Below are positions 44,352 to 53,282 of a stretch of DNA of 64,000 nt, piece after piece (the stretch's first letter is position 1; each line of letters opens with the position of its first letter). Below the pieces are notes generated by a model. That model was not told the origin of the DNA. It searched no databases and saw only the letters and a list, made by a program, of their open reading frames with translations. Made by a program: the position numbers and the translations under genes. The DNA lies in the NCBI GenBank assembly GCA_030694465.1, contig JAUXYJ010000069.1, positions 17,376-81,375 on the forward strand, in the 5' to 3' direction. Source of the stretch: Deltaproteobacteria bacterium (GTDB lineage Bacteria > Myxococcota_A > Polyangia > Polyangiales > Ga0077539).

Positions 44352-45551
44352 ATGCCTTCGCTGTCCTCTTCGATCGCAACGCTCCGCGCGAGCGTGTTCG
44401 CCGAGCTGCAACCGCTGTTGGACGCGCGCGCCGCACAAGGGCTCTCCATCGCGCCGCTGCACATCGGGGACACGCACCTGGCGCCACCGACCGCCGCGCG
44501 ATTTGCACACGAAGCGCAGACCGAGTCCGACGGCAGCCTGCACCGGTATGGCAACATCGCGGGCGAGCCCTCGCTCCGGCGCGCCCTCGCCCACTACAAC
44601 GCCCAGCAAGGCCGCGGCGAGTATCATCCGGACACAGAGCTGCTCGTGAGCGCCGGGGCCACGCATGGGCTCTTCTGTGCAGCGCGCGCGGTGCTCTCGC
44701 CCGGCGACGAGGTGTTGGTGTTGTCACCCTACTGGCCGCTCAGCGTCGGGGTCTTGACCAGCGCAAACGCTGTACCGGTCGAGGTCGCGCTTACGCAGGC
44801 GCTCTATGCAGACCGCGCCATGGATCTCTCGGCGGTGCTTGCGCAGCATCGGACCTCACGCACGCGCGCTCTGTACGTCACGTCACCCAACAACCCGGAT
44901 GGCTACTGCTACACCGCGGCGCAGCGGCGAGCGCTCGCGGACTTCGCGATCGCGCATGATCTCTGGGTTTTGTCAGACGAAGTGTACGCGGACTACAGCT
45001 ACACAGGGGCACACGGCTCGCTCGCGGACGAGGCGCAAATGCGTGAGCGCACGCTGCGGGTGTTCTCGTTTTCAAAGAGCCACGCGCTCGCGGGGGCGCG
45101 GGTCGGCGCCGTGTTGGGACCCCGCGACGCGATCGCCGCGGCGCGCAGGGTGAGCACGCATACGGTGTACAATGTCCCTGTGATTTCGCAGCGCGTTTGT
45201 GCGAATGCGCTTACCGAGGGGTCACTCTGGGTTGCCCACGCGCGGGCCCAATATCTCGAAGCGTGCGCGATCGCGGTCGAGGCCATGAGCAACACCGAGA
45301 TTGACTTTTTTGTCCCAGATGGAGGCGCCTATCTCTTTCTCGATTGCACGCGCGTGCTCAGAGGCCGATCTCTTCGTGCGCTCCTCTCGCGCGCGATTGA
45401 GCGCGGTGTATTGCTCGCGCCCGGCGCTGCTTTCGGTGAGGGATTCGAGCGACACGCGCGGCTGTGCTTCACGTCGGTGGACCCTGCCGCCCTACGCAGC
45501 GCGCTCGGCTCTTTGCGTGAAGCCATCGCGCACCTATCGTCTACGCCATGA
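44352..45551 (+). CDS. Class I/II PLP-dependent aminotransferase
   Basis: 399 aa, fold-type I. Signatures: YGNIAGEPSLRRALAHY near residue 64, SAGATHGLF, SPNNPDGY (Asn that binds PLP), VLSDEVYADYSY (Asp to pyridine N) and SFSKSHALAGARVG with the PLP-binding Lys near 242. The C-terminal arginine lies in RLCFTSVD. Substrate not clear. The stop overlaps the start of the following probable oxygenase by 4 bp (ATGA), so the two are cotranslated and may act on the same amino acid. It starts 41 bp after the gapdh-pgk gene. Confidence 0.88.
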   Translation: MPSLSSSIATLRASVFAELQPLLDARAAQGLSIAPLHIGDTHLAPPTAARFAHEAQTESDGSLHRYGNIAGEPSLRRALAHYNAQQGRGEYHPDTELLVSAGATHGLFCAARAVLSPGDEVLVLSPYWPLSVGVLTSANAVPVEVALTQALYADRAMDLSAVLAQHRTSRTRALYVTSPNNPDGYCYTAAQRRALADFAIAHDLWVLSDEVYADYSYTGAHGSLADEAQMRERTLRVFSFSKSHALAGARVGAVLGPRDAIAAARRVSTHTVYNVPVISQRVCANALTEGSLWVAHARAQYLEACAIAVEAMSNTEIDFFVPDGGAYLFLDCTRVLRGRSLRALLSRAIERGVLLAPGAAFGEGFERHARLCFTSVDPAALRSALGSLREAIAHLSSTP

Positions 45552-46534
45552 GCCCACGCGCGTTTGACACGGTGGCGTACAACGCCAAGCGATACACGGT
45601 CCCGGTCTATGACCTCGCCGAGGGATGTCTTCGGCTCGAACCACGCGATCACGCTGCAAAATCGCTGGTCGATTCGCTCGACCCCGGACACCCATTGATC
45701 CAAGATCTCAACAAGCCCTTTGACATCGCGCGGTTTCTCACGCCCCGCGCGCCCATCCGTTGCGGCGCGTTGGACTCGCACGCGCGGGCGCTGTTTGTGG
45801 CGCGGAGCGACGCGCGCAATGTGCTGGATCTGCCGATTAAGTTTCCGGGCTCGGACGTGCGCTTGCCGATGGAGTACGCGCAGTTTGCGCCCGCCATCCA
45901 GCGCGCCGTGGACGTCGAATGGGCGCTCAATTCGCAGTGTTTTGACGAGTACTATGCGTACCTCACCGTCCGGCGTGAGCGTGTGCCGGCGGGTGGCCAA
46001 GGGCACTATGCACCCTGCCACGTCGACGGGTTTCAGGGCGCGCGATGGACGCCCACGGTGCGCGCTAACCACACGTACACGGTGACCAACGCGCTGCCGA
46101 CGATGTACTTTGTGCAGCCCTTTGATCTGACCGCGCTTGACCTCTCAAAGCACGACGTCTTTTGGGAAATGAACCGCCAAGTCGCGGCCACCCATGCCGA
46201 GTTCGGCGTGACCGATTACGGGGATTTCGAGCTGATGCTCATGGACGCGTACTGTGTGCACATTGCCGTCGATGCGCCGGTCGAGACCGAGCGCGTGTGG
46301 CTGCGGTTGTCTTTCGAGGTCCGCGTGTTTGACCGCCTGGGCAACGGGCATAACCCGTTCTTTGCGTACGACTGGCCCATGGTCCCGCGAGACATTGAGC
46401 AGCTCGCTCTCGAGCCCTTTGATCCATCGAGCGAGGCGTCACTGCGGATCTTTCCGTGGCAGGCGCTTGACGGTTCGCGCAACCCGCCGGGGGTCTATAC
46501 CAAGCCCAACCTTCGCCCCGGCTGGCGCACCTGA
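45548..46534 (+). CDS. Probable Fe(II)/2-oxoglutarate-dependent oxygenase
   Basis: 328 aa. No closely known family, but the second half has the spacing of a 2OG oxygenase: CHVDGFQG (HxD, residues ~158-160), then NHTYTVTN and MYFVQPF strands. A distal His (DAYCVHIAVD) follows, with an Arg 14 residues later in ERVWLRLSFEVRVF that could bind the 2-oxoglutarate carboxylate. No signal peptide. Being translationally coupled to an aminotransferase, it may hydroxylate or otherwise oxidise an amino acid or keto acid. The assignment is by motif only. Confidence 0.6.
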   Translation: MSPRAFDTVAYNAKRYTVPVYDLAEGCLRLEPRDHAAKSLVDSLDPGHPLIQDLNKPFDIARFLTPRAPIRCGALDSHARALFVARSDARNVLDLPIKFPGSDVRLPMEYAQFAPAIQRAVDVEWALNSQCFDEYYAYLTVRRERVPAGGQGHYAPCHVDGFQGARWTPTVRANHTYTVTNALPTMYFVQPFDLTALDLSKHDVFWEMNRQVAATHAEFGVTDYGDFELMLMDAYCVHIAVDAPVETERVWLRLSFEVRVFDRLGNGHNPFFAYDWPMVPRDIEQLALEPFDPSSEASLRIFPWQALDGSRNPPGVYTKPNLRPGWRT

Positions 46535-46613
46535 GCGTACAACGCGCTACCGTTCGTCGTGCTCCAAGGACTTTTGAATGGGATTTGCCAGCGCAAAACG
46601 CCATACTGTCCGG

Positions 46614-47702
46614 ATGAAATGGACCCGAGCCAGCGTCGCCTGCTTCGCGCTCTCCCTCGTAGCAGCCTGTAGCGCGCCGCCAGTGATCGACGACGGCGGC
46701 AGCGGCGGAGACGCGAACGCGGGTCTCGATGGCGCGCTCAACACCATGGACAGCGGACTTGGTGATGGTACCAATGGCGGCTCAGAAGGCGGCTCAGAAA
46801 GCGGAGCTGGCGCCGACGGGAGCAACCCCGGTGTAGACGGCGCGACAGGCCCGCTTGATGGCACAGCAGGGCCCGACGGAGGCACTGGAGCGTGTCGGCC
46901 CGTCGCGTGTGGAGGCCGCCTTCTGGAGTGCGGCGATTGCGTCGACAACGATGGCGACGGGCGCATCGACGAGCGCGATCCCGAGTGCCTCGGGCCGTGT
47001 GACAACACCGAAGGGCCGGTGTTGCTCGCGGGTGTGGGCGGCGAAGCGGGCGGGCCGTGCCGAAGTGATTGCTACTTTGACTTTGGCAACGGATCGGGCA
47101 ACGACGACTGCGAGTGGGACCACCGGTGTGACCCGCTCGCAGTGGCGCCCAACTATCCGCCCGAGGGGATGTCGTGCGCATACGAGTCGAGCCGTGTTGG
47201 GAGCCGCACGTGCCCTGCGACGCAATCGACGCAATGCCTGAATTTTTGCCAGCCGATTACTCCCAACGGGTGTGACTGTTTTGGGTGCTGTACCTTTCCG
47301 CAGATCGCCGGTCGCCCCGCGGCGATGGGTGGCGAGTGGGTGTGGTTGGGCTCGCGCAACGCCGCGGGCGCAGGCTCGTGCACACTCGCGGATGTGCGTG
47401 ACACTTCGCGGTGCTTGAGCTGCACGCCCGTGCGTCAGTGCCTCAATGAGTGCGGTCCCTGCGAAGTGTGTGTGGGGCGCCCGATGCCTCCGCCCGAGTG
47501 TTTTCCGCCTCCGCCTGTGGGCGACGGCGGGACGAGCGGCGGCGACGGCGCTGTCCGAGACAGCAGCGTGCCCACCTCCGAAGGCGGCGTCCCGGCCACA
47601 CAGTGCCCCGCAGGCATCCAGCCATGCGGCCTCCCAGGGCAGAGCAATTGCCCGGCTAATTTTTACTGCACCACGGGCTGCTGCATCCCGATCCCCGGCT
47701 GA
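46614..47702 (+). CDS. Cys-rich lipoprotein
   Basis: About 362 aa from the ATG at 46614, in front of a signal peptide with lipobox VAAC. A Gly/Asp/Ser linker of ~80 residues is followed by DCVDNDGDGRIDERDPEC, a calcium-binding-like loop common in myxobacterial surface proteins, and by ~30 cysteines in several short modules. It ends in a cysteine cluster (CTTGCCIP). Likely disulfide-rich surface protein; function unknown. Confidence 0.78.
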   Translation: MKWTRASVACFALSLVAACSAPPVIDDGGSGGDANAGLDGALNTMDSGLGDGTNGGSEGGSESGAGADGSNPGVDGATGPLDGTAGPDGGTGACRPVACGGRLLECGDCVDNDGDGRIDERDPECLGPCDNTEGPVLLAGVGGEAGGPCRSDCYFDFGNGSGNDDCEWDHRCDPLAVAPNYPPEGMSCAYESSRVGSRTCPATQSTQCLNFCQPITPNGCDCFGCCTFPQIAGRPAAMGGEWVWLGSRNAAGAGSCTLADVRDTSRCLSCTPVRQCLNECGPCEVCVGRPMPPPECFPPPPVGDGGTSGGDGAVRDSSVPTSEGGVPATQCPAGIQPCGLPGQSNCPANFYCTTGCCIPIPG

Positions 47703-47728
47703 TTTGCAGGGATTCTCAAAGTGCAGAC

Positions 47729-48607
47729 TCAGTCAGCGCAGACAAGATTGAGCCGCACATGCGCCGTGGGAGGGTCGTTACGGGCTCCCTCACCGATGAT
47801 CGCGCGGCAGCCAAACGTCGTGCGATAGCCGCTGCAGCGCCCTACCGCGCGGCGCAGCGCGGGGCGCGGTACACAGCCTCGCGTACCGCGCGGGCACCGC
47901 ACCTCGGGGACCACGACGCGAGCGCCGGTCGCGAGGCACCTTCCCTCGCAATCGCCTGCATCTTCGCAGAGATTTCCTTCGTCTTCGGTGCGACAGAGGC
48001 AGCCCTCTCGTTGCGCCATCCCGTGACGTCCCCACTGCCCACGGCACGCTGTACACGCCGCCATCGCGCGCTCGCGTGCGGGATCTCGGATGAGTGCCGA
48101 AGCACTCGCCCTCCGCGTTGAGCCGTCTCGCAAACGGATCGTCAAATCGGCAGCCAATTCGCTCGCAAAGTTCGCGACAGGGACCCAATAGGTCGCGCGC
48201 TCTCCGTGGCGCAGAGGCATCGGGGCGTACTCGAGGGTCAGCCGAAGGCGCTCTGCGTCGCGGACCTCAAGGCGATCGGCGCTGGGCTCTTCGAGACCAC
48301 AGTTGGCAATCTCAAACACCAGGGCCCCAGGCACAGTCACTTCGTCGCCTCCCGACACGATGTCTTCGCTCGGCAAGAAGCGCACCTCGGTGTCTTGTCT
48401 CTGCCGGCAATCCATCGGCTGAATCTGTCGATCTCGAGTCCATCCATGGCGCGGACCGTGGATCCAATCGAGGGTCCGAGGGCGGGCGTCCTGGGCCGAT
48501 GCGTCCTGGGCCGAGGCCAACGATGGATAGAACACGCTGCAAATACACAGACTGATTGCGACTGAGAAGAGCCAGCGAGCGCACGATCGGGCAGAGAATG
48601 TCACCAC
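47729..48607 (-). CDS. Secreted protein with cysteine-rich C-terminus
   Basis: 292 aa. A signal peptide ends around ASAQ. The middle is beta-rich (VTVPGALVFEIANCGLEE, LRLTLEYAPMPLRHGE). The C-terminal third has about a dozen cysteines. No recognised family. Its start faces away from the gene at 48705, with ~97 bp between them. Confidence 0.65.
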   Translation of the reverse strand: MVTFSARSCARWLFSVAISLCICSVFYPSLASAQDASAQDARPRTLDWIHGPRHGWTRDRQIQPMDCRQRQDTEVRFLPSEDIVSGGDEVTVPGALVFEIANCGLEEPSADRLEVRDAERLRLTLEYAPMPLRHGERATYWVPVANFASELAADLTIRLRDGSTRRASASALIRDPARERAMAACTACRGQWGRHGMAQREGCLCRTEDEGNLCEDAGDCEGRCLATGARVVVPEVRCPRGTRGCVPRPALRRAVGRCSGYRTTFGCRAIIGEGARNDPPTAHVRLNLVCAD

Positions 48608-48704
48608 GCGGAGGCAGACACCACTGAATCGCGATGGTTCTCGCAGTAGTGTGTAGGGTGCGTGGTGTTGAGGAGTGCGTGCACCTTATGCGACCCTGTA
48701 TGGG

Positions 48705-49514
48705 ATGAATGCAGTTACACAGTCGCGGTCTCGTGGACTCAGTGTGACACTTCTCGCGGGGTTCTTTGCGTGTGCGCCCTCTGGCGCCAATCCGCAGAGT
48801 TGTGGCGGCGTAGAGGGCAACGCGGGGATCGTGACCTATGGGTACAATGTGCCACGCGACTCTCCCTTGCAGCGTGGGGACCGTGCACTCGCAGTGGGCA
48901 CAACGGGCTTGATCGAGATGACTGGAATCACTCGGACTGGCTTCAGTACAACTTCTCTCAACCAAGCGATTTTGCAGACGAACGCGCGAGAGGTCACAAC
49001 CCGCTGCCTCCTTAGTGCCTCGTCAATTGGGGGTATGCCCGAACCAGCCAGCGCGTGTACGAGCCACGAACTAGTTGGCACGATCGAAACACTCTCATTC
49101 ACGGCAGTCGCGAGCGGCGAGACAGTGCTGATCTCGCGCTCGCCTACCGGGGTTGAGCTCGATCGCATTGCCGCCATCGTCGCAGAGCCGGACGAGTTGG
49201 TTCTGTTTCAGTTCGCCCCCCACCGATGGCATCGTTGGGGCGACGTGGTGATCGAGCCGAACCGTTCGATCAGCGTTTTTGCTAGACAAAGCAACGGACG
49301 CATCGTGATGACAGGCGAGGACATTCAGGTTCGAATTGCAGAGGTGACGGACATCGAACTTCAGCGTCACCCGACCAGCTCCCTTCTCTCCGAGCTGCTA
49401 GTGCGGTCGGGCGACCCCATCCATTTTGCCGTTCGACATCGTGGGGCCAGGACGATTTTGAAGCTCAAACGCGGGACGCTGGAGGCGATGTTTACGGTGG
49501 TTTCCCCAACGTGA
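48705..49514 (+). CDS. Lipoprotein, hypothetical
   Basis: 270 aa from the ATG at 48705, before a signal peptide with lipobox FFAC. The mature part is beta-rich with no recognised domain. Codon use looks less GC-rich than in neighbouring genes, hinting at recent acquisition or relaxed expression. Divergent from the secreted protein at 47729. Confidence 0.65.
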   Translation: MNAVTQSRSRGLSVTLLAGFFACAPSGANPQSCGGVEGNAGIVTYGYNVPRDSPLQRGDRALAVGTTGLIEMTGITRTGFSTTSLNQAILQTNAREVTTRCLLSASSIGGMPEPASACTSHELVGTIETLSFTAVASGETVLISRSPTGVELDRIAAIVAEPDELVLFQFAPHRWHRWGDVVIEPNRSISVFARQSNGRIVMTGEDIQVRIAEVTDIELQRHPTSSLLSELLVRSGDPIHFAVRHRGARTILKLKRGTLEAMFTVVSPT

Positions 49515-49593
49515 AGCTTGCGTCTTCTGACGAAGCAATTCGCTAACGTTGATACAAACGTTGAATTGGTTGCAACGCCGCCACGAGCCTCAC

Positions 49594-50335
49594 TCACCGT
49601 AGCAGCAGCAGCGCCGCTGCGGTCGAGAGCGCAGTGACCGGGACGCCCACGCGCGCGTAGCCCCAGAAGCCAATGGGCTCTTGGGATTGCTCGAGGACGA
49701 TCACGTTTGCCACGCTCCCGAGCACCGTAAGGTTGCCTGCGAGCGTCGAGACCACGGCCGTCCCCGTCCAGACCAGCGCGGGATCTGGCAACGACCGGAT
49801 CCACGGTTCGAGCAGCAAAATCAGCGGAACATTCGACACGATCTGCGAGCCCACCATCAGCACTCCCACGAGCCATGAGCGCCCATGACCTGCTGCTGCG
49901 ACTGCCGCGAGCGGCGCGAGACCGAGCGACACCAGGCCCGTCTTGCGCAGGGCAGCCACCACCACAAAGAGCGCTGCGAAGAAGACCAAGACGCCCCAGT
50001 CCACGCGCTTGAGCAGCGAATCCGCACGCTCTTTGGCGAGGGCCAAGACCAGCGAGCCGCCGACGAGGGCGCTCCACGCGAGGCTCGCGCCCGCTTCTCC
50101 GAGGCCGCTGGCAACCAGCATCATCCCAAACAACAGCCCGATCGTGTTGGGCTCGACTGCCCGCAGCGCCTCGTCCGGCGTGAGCCCCAGGGGGCCCGCA
50201 AACGCCCCTAAGACCACCCATGGTGCACGCCCCAAGGAGAGCGAACGTGGGCCTGCCCACTGGGAGCCAGCGCAGCCGGCGGGACGAGATCCCGAGGTAG
50301 GTCAGCGCAAACGCTGCGAGGATCGCCCAGCGCAT
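49594..50335 (-). pseudogene. Broken ArsB/SLC13-type anion permease gene
   Basis: The N-terminus starts at an ATG at 50335 (RWAILAAFALTYLGISSRRL, VGRPTFALLGA). Near 50222-50228 the sequence shifts frame and continues as PWVVLGAFAGPLGLTPDEAL, LLFGMMLVASGLGEAG, VDWGVLVFFAALFVVVAALR and GNLTVLGSVANVIVLEQS, all typical of this permease superfamily. The total is only ~245 aa where about 400 is usual. Comparing motif order, the region between GLGEAG and ALVGGSLVLALA appears to have been deleted. Frameshift plus deletion indicates a dead gene, though a read error could explain the frameshift alone. Confidence 0.7.
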
Positions 50336-50423
50336 GGTCAGCGCGCTCGCTCGCGCGTAAGCGCCAAGGTCGCGACATTTCCCCAGTTACTTCGGTAAGC
50401 TTGGCGAGTTCGAAGCACCGACC

Positions 50424-50990
50424 ATGAGCGCACTCCAAGACGACAACTTGATCAAGGGGCAATCGTTTCGCACGTTTCTCGCTGCGTACACGAAGCTCAA
50501 GGGCGTCGGGACGAGCGACGCATTGCTGCCCCATGTGCCACCTCAGCTCGCAGAGGCGATTCGCTACGGGACGCTGCTCGCTTCGACTTGGCACCCGATC
50601 GCTTGGTATCGCGCGTTGCACCAAGCGGTCGAGAATGTGCACGGGGTCAATCACGATTTCGCTAGGCAAATCGGCCGTGAAGCCACCATGCAGGACATGC
50701 GCGGGGTCTACTCGTTTATCCTTCGGATCGTCTCGCCAGCGCGTGTGATCACCAACATGGACTGGATCCTCGGGCTCTACATCAAGCAGTTTCATGTCAC
50801 ACAGCTTGTGCGCGAGCCCACACACGTTGAGTGCCGATTGGTGCTCCCCGGCAGCTCTGAGCTCATGTGGCATGAGCTGCACGCCGGAAGCGACGTGATG
50901 CTCAACGCCACGGGCGCCAAAGAGCTCAAGAGCGTGCTCGTCCTTGAGAACTCTAACACCGCGCGTTGGCAAGCCTCGTGGCGCACCTGA
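50424..50990 (+). CDS. Hypothetical protein, possible myxobacterial TIGR02265/DUF2378-like
   Basis: 188 aa, soluble. The pattern RYGTLLASTWHPIAWYRALH, followed by REATMQDMRGVYSFI and IVSPARVI, recalls a paralogous family of ~190-residue proteins found mainly in myxobacteria, whose function is unknown. The match is from memory and weak. It is followed 38 bp later by a lipoprotein gene. Confidence 0.55.
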   Translation: MSALQDDNLIKGQSFRTFLAAYTKLKGVGTSDALLPHVPPQLAEAIRYGTLLASTWHPIAWYRALHQAVENVHGVNHDFARQIGREATMQDMRGVYSFILRIVSPARVITNMDWILGLYIKQFHVTQLVREPTHVECRLVLPGSSELMWHELHAGSDVMLNATGAKELKSVLVLENSNTARWQASWRT

Positions 50991-51027
50991 GCGACAGCGG
51001 CTTGCCGACCTCCCAGAGAGAGAACCT

Positions 51028-51783
51028 ATGACCCCCTTCGTCTCCCGTCCTGTCGTGATGTTGGTCGCCGCTGCCGTGCTGGTCGGCTGTGGAGCGCCCC
51101 TCGAGGGCCCCGCGGATGTCTCAACCGACCGCGTTTTGGCTCGCGAAAGCGCTGTGACTTCGGATGCCACAACGGCGACCGATGCGCTGGATACCGACGG
51201 CGATCCTGAGCCCGATTGGGACGGATCCGTGCCCGAAGACGCCGCAGAGCCGCTGGACGCGACCGCCGCAACCGACGCTGCCGCCATGGACTCTGGCGCC
51301 GTGGCGATGGACGCGCGCGCGGACGTCACGCCACCCCGGGACGCGAGCACCGCGCGGCCTGTCACTCGCACAGTGAACTACCGCATGGCCACGTACACCA
51401 TGCGCAACAACTGGGTGCACGATTGCTCGCGCGGCTATGGGTTTACTGCGCGTGGAGCCGAGCATATTCCCAATGATTGTGATCGCGCCTACCGCCCCGA
51501 TGGCACGCTCCGAGGCACGGCGACCTTCACCTTCGACGCGCTGATCCCGGGCAGCTACGACGTGATCGTCGCGGGACGTCACACGGTCAACCGTGACCCA
51601 GCGGGCGCACACTTTGTTGTCAACGGAGAGCGCTTCATGGTCAACCAGCGCGTCGGAGATGGCATCGTCCCGACGACACTCGCGCGCCGCACCCTGATGG
51701 GCACGGTGCGTGTCGTACTTGACAGCAGCGCAGGCGGCGGGAGCGACAGCATCCAGTACGTCACGCTGCGACCGGCACCTTAG
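51028..51783 (+). CDS. Lipoprotein with beta-sandwich domain
   Basis: 251 aa from the ATG at 51028, with AGAGAGA upstream and a lipobox LVGC. An Asp/Ala-rich linker follows. The C-terminal half (TFTFDALIPGSYDVIVAGRH, ARRTLMGTVRVVLDSSAGGG, DSIQYVTLRPA) is a beta-sandwich reminiscent of the golvesin-type domain seen near cell-wall-active modules. Likely surface ligand-binding; the domain naming is tentative. Confidence 0.68.
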   Translation: MTPFVSRPVVMLVAAAVLVGCGAPLEGPADVSTDRVLARESAVTSDATTATDALDTDGDPEPDWDGSVPEDAAEPLDATAATDAAAMDSGAVAMDARADVTPPRDASTARPVTRTVNYRMATYTMRNNWVHDCSRGYGFTARGAEHIPNDCDRAYRPDGTLRGTATFTFDALIPGSYDVIVAGRHTVNRDPAGAHFVVNGERFMVNQRVGDGIVPTTLARRTLMGTVRVVLDSSAGGGSDSIQYVTLRPAP

Positions 51784-51807
51784 CGCCCAGCAAAGAGAAA
51801 CACTCGC

Positions 51808-52779
51808 ATGGTCATGGGACATCTTTGGACTGTGCGTCCGCTGGTAGATCAGCGAATGCGCCCTGCGTCACCGAGTCCATCACTCCCCGTACACATCACG
51901 CTCACAGATCCCCGCCGTGGCGCGGTCCCGCTGAGCGCGCGATTGCACCTTGGGCGCGGCAAGGGTGGCACGCTCGTCGTGCTCGTCCACGGGCTCGGGG
52001 GCAGCGTCTCGAGTCACTACGTTGTGCAGGCATCTGCGGCGCTCTCTGCGGCTCAAATTCCACACATTCGGCTCAACCTGCGGGGCGCAGATCGGACCGG
52101 ATTCGACTTCTATCACGCGGGGCAAATTGACGACCTCGCGGCGCTCTGTGCGAGCCCTGAGCTGGCGGACTACGACGAGATCGTGCTCTGGGGGACCTCG
52201 CTCGGAGGTCACGTCAGCCTGCGATTTGCCGCGCTAACGCCGCCCTCTCGGCTGCGCGCCGTGGTCGCTGTCTGCCCTCCGTTGGATCTCTTGCGTGGGT
52301 CTCATGCGTTGGATCGATGGCACCGCAGACCGTATCTTCGGCACGTCTTGCGTGGACTCAAAGAGATCTACGCCGAGGTCGCTGCGCGCAGCGATGATGT
52401 GCCCTTGAAGTTCGTCGAGGCTGCAAAAATTCAGTCCATTCGCGCATGGGACGAGCGCATCGTCGCGCCGTGGCACGGGTTTGACAGCGCCGATCACTAC
52501 TACGGCGACGTCGCCGTCGGGCCGCTCTTGCCCTCGCTCAAGGTCCAGACGTTGGTGGTCACCGGCCAAGACGACCCGATGATCCCGGTCGAGCTCGTGC
52601 GCCCCATGTTGTCTCGCGCTTCGTCCGCCGTCGAAGCTCGCATCGTCCGCGGCGGGCATGTGGGATTTGCGCGCGATCTGTCCCTCGGGCAGCCCGGTCC
52701 ACGTGGGATTGACCAGCAAATTATCTCTTGGATCAAGAAGCACTCGTCGCTGAGGCCGCAGCGCGAAGCGACAGTGTAA
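51808..52779 (+). CDS. Alpha/beta hydrolase, YheT-like
   Basis: 323 aa. Catalytic elements: LVVLVHGLGGSVSSHY (oxyanion), GTSLGGH with nucleophile Ser near residue 132, GQDDPMIP with the acid residue and GGHVGF with the His. The LVHGLGGSVSSHYV and LRGADRTG patterns resemble YheT/EMB8 hydrolases, which act on acyl esters. A dispersed-palindrome match (52501-52517) encodes YGDVAVGP; this appears to be ordinary coding sequence. The C-terminal tail is charged. Confidence 0.8.
   Translation: MVMGHLWTVRPLVDQRMRPASPSPSLPVHITLTDPRRGAVPLSARLHLGRGKGGTLVVLVHGLGGSVSSHYVVQASAALSAAQIPHIRLNLRGADRTGFDFYHAGQIDDLAALCASPELADYDEIVLWGTSLGGHVSLRFAALTPPSRLRAVVAVCPPLDLLRGSHALDRWHRRPYLRHVLRGLKEIYAEVAARSDDVPLKFVEAAKIQSIRAWDERIVAPWHGFDSADHYYGDVAVGPLLPSLKVQTLVVTGQDDPMIPVELVRPMLSRASSAVEARIVRGGHVGFARDLSLGQPGPRGIDQQIISWIKKHSSLRPQREATV
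52501..52517. repeat. Dispersed palindrome match inside hydrolase gene
   Basis: TACGGCGACGTCGCCGT with the 14-bp core CGGCGACGTCGCCG, encoding YGDVAV. It may be a chance result of GC-rich coding of that peptide. Confidence 0.45.
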
Positions 52780-52789
52780 TGTGCTCGCC

Positions 52790-53197
52790 ATGACGACAGC
52801 GACGGCTCGGTTGGATGCGATTGGCTTGGTGGTCTCGGACATGCGCAAGACCCTGAATTTTTATCGGTTGCTGGGGCTCACCCTGCCCGAAGACCCAGGC
52901 ACTGAAGACCACGTGGAGGCGACACTCGAGGGCGGGCTGCGTGTGATGTTTGACACCGAGGTGCTCATCAAGAGCTTGATGCCCACGTGGACTCCTGCGC
53001 AGGGCGGACATCGGTTGGGTCTCGCGTTTCACTGTGAGACTCCGGCAGGCGTAGACGCGATGTTTGAGCGTGTGGTCGCAGCGGGATTTGTTGGCGCGAA
53101 GGCCCCTTGGGACGCCTTCTGGGGGCAACGCTACGCGCAGCTGCAGGACCCCGACGGCAACGTGGTCGACCTCTTTGCGCCACTGGCAGCCACGTAA
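52790..53197 (+). CDS. VOC-superfamily protein (glyoxalase/dioxygenase fold)
   Basis: 135 aa from the ATG at 52790; a GTG at 52781 adds three residues. One VOC unit: AIGLVVSDMRKTLNFYRLLGL at the start, HRLGLAFHCETPAGVDAMF in the middle, and QLQDPDGNVVDLF at the end. Small members include glyoxalases, lyases and resistance proteins. The metal ligands expected in strand positions are partly absent (V in HI/V positions), so the activity is open. It lies downstream of the hydrolase with 10 bp between. Confidence 0.82.
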   Translation: MTTATARLDAIGLVVSDMRKTLNFYRLLGLTLPEDPGTEDHVEATLEGGLRVMFDTEVLIKSLMPTWTPAQGGHRLGLAFHCETPAGVDAMFERVVAAGFVGAKAPWDAFWGQRYAQLQDPDGNVVDLFAPLAAT

Positions 53198-53282
53198 AAT
53201 TTGCGCTGATGCCACGCGCGTTCTGCCTCACAAAAACCAGCAGTTGACGGCTTTGTGACGCGGGCGCGCTAGGCTCGTCGGT

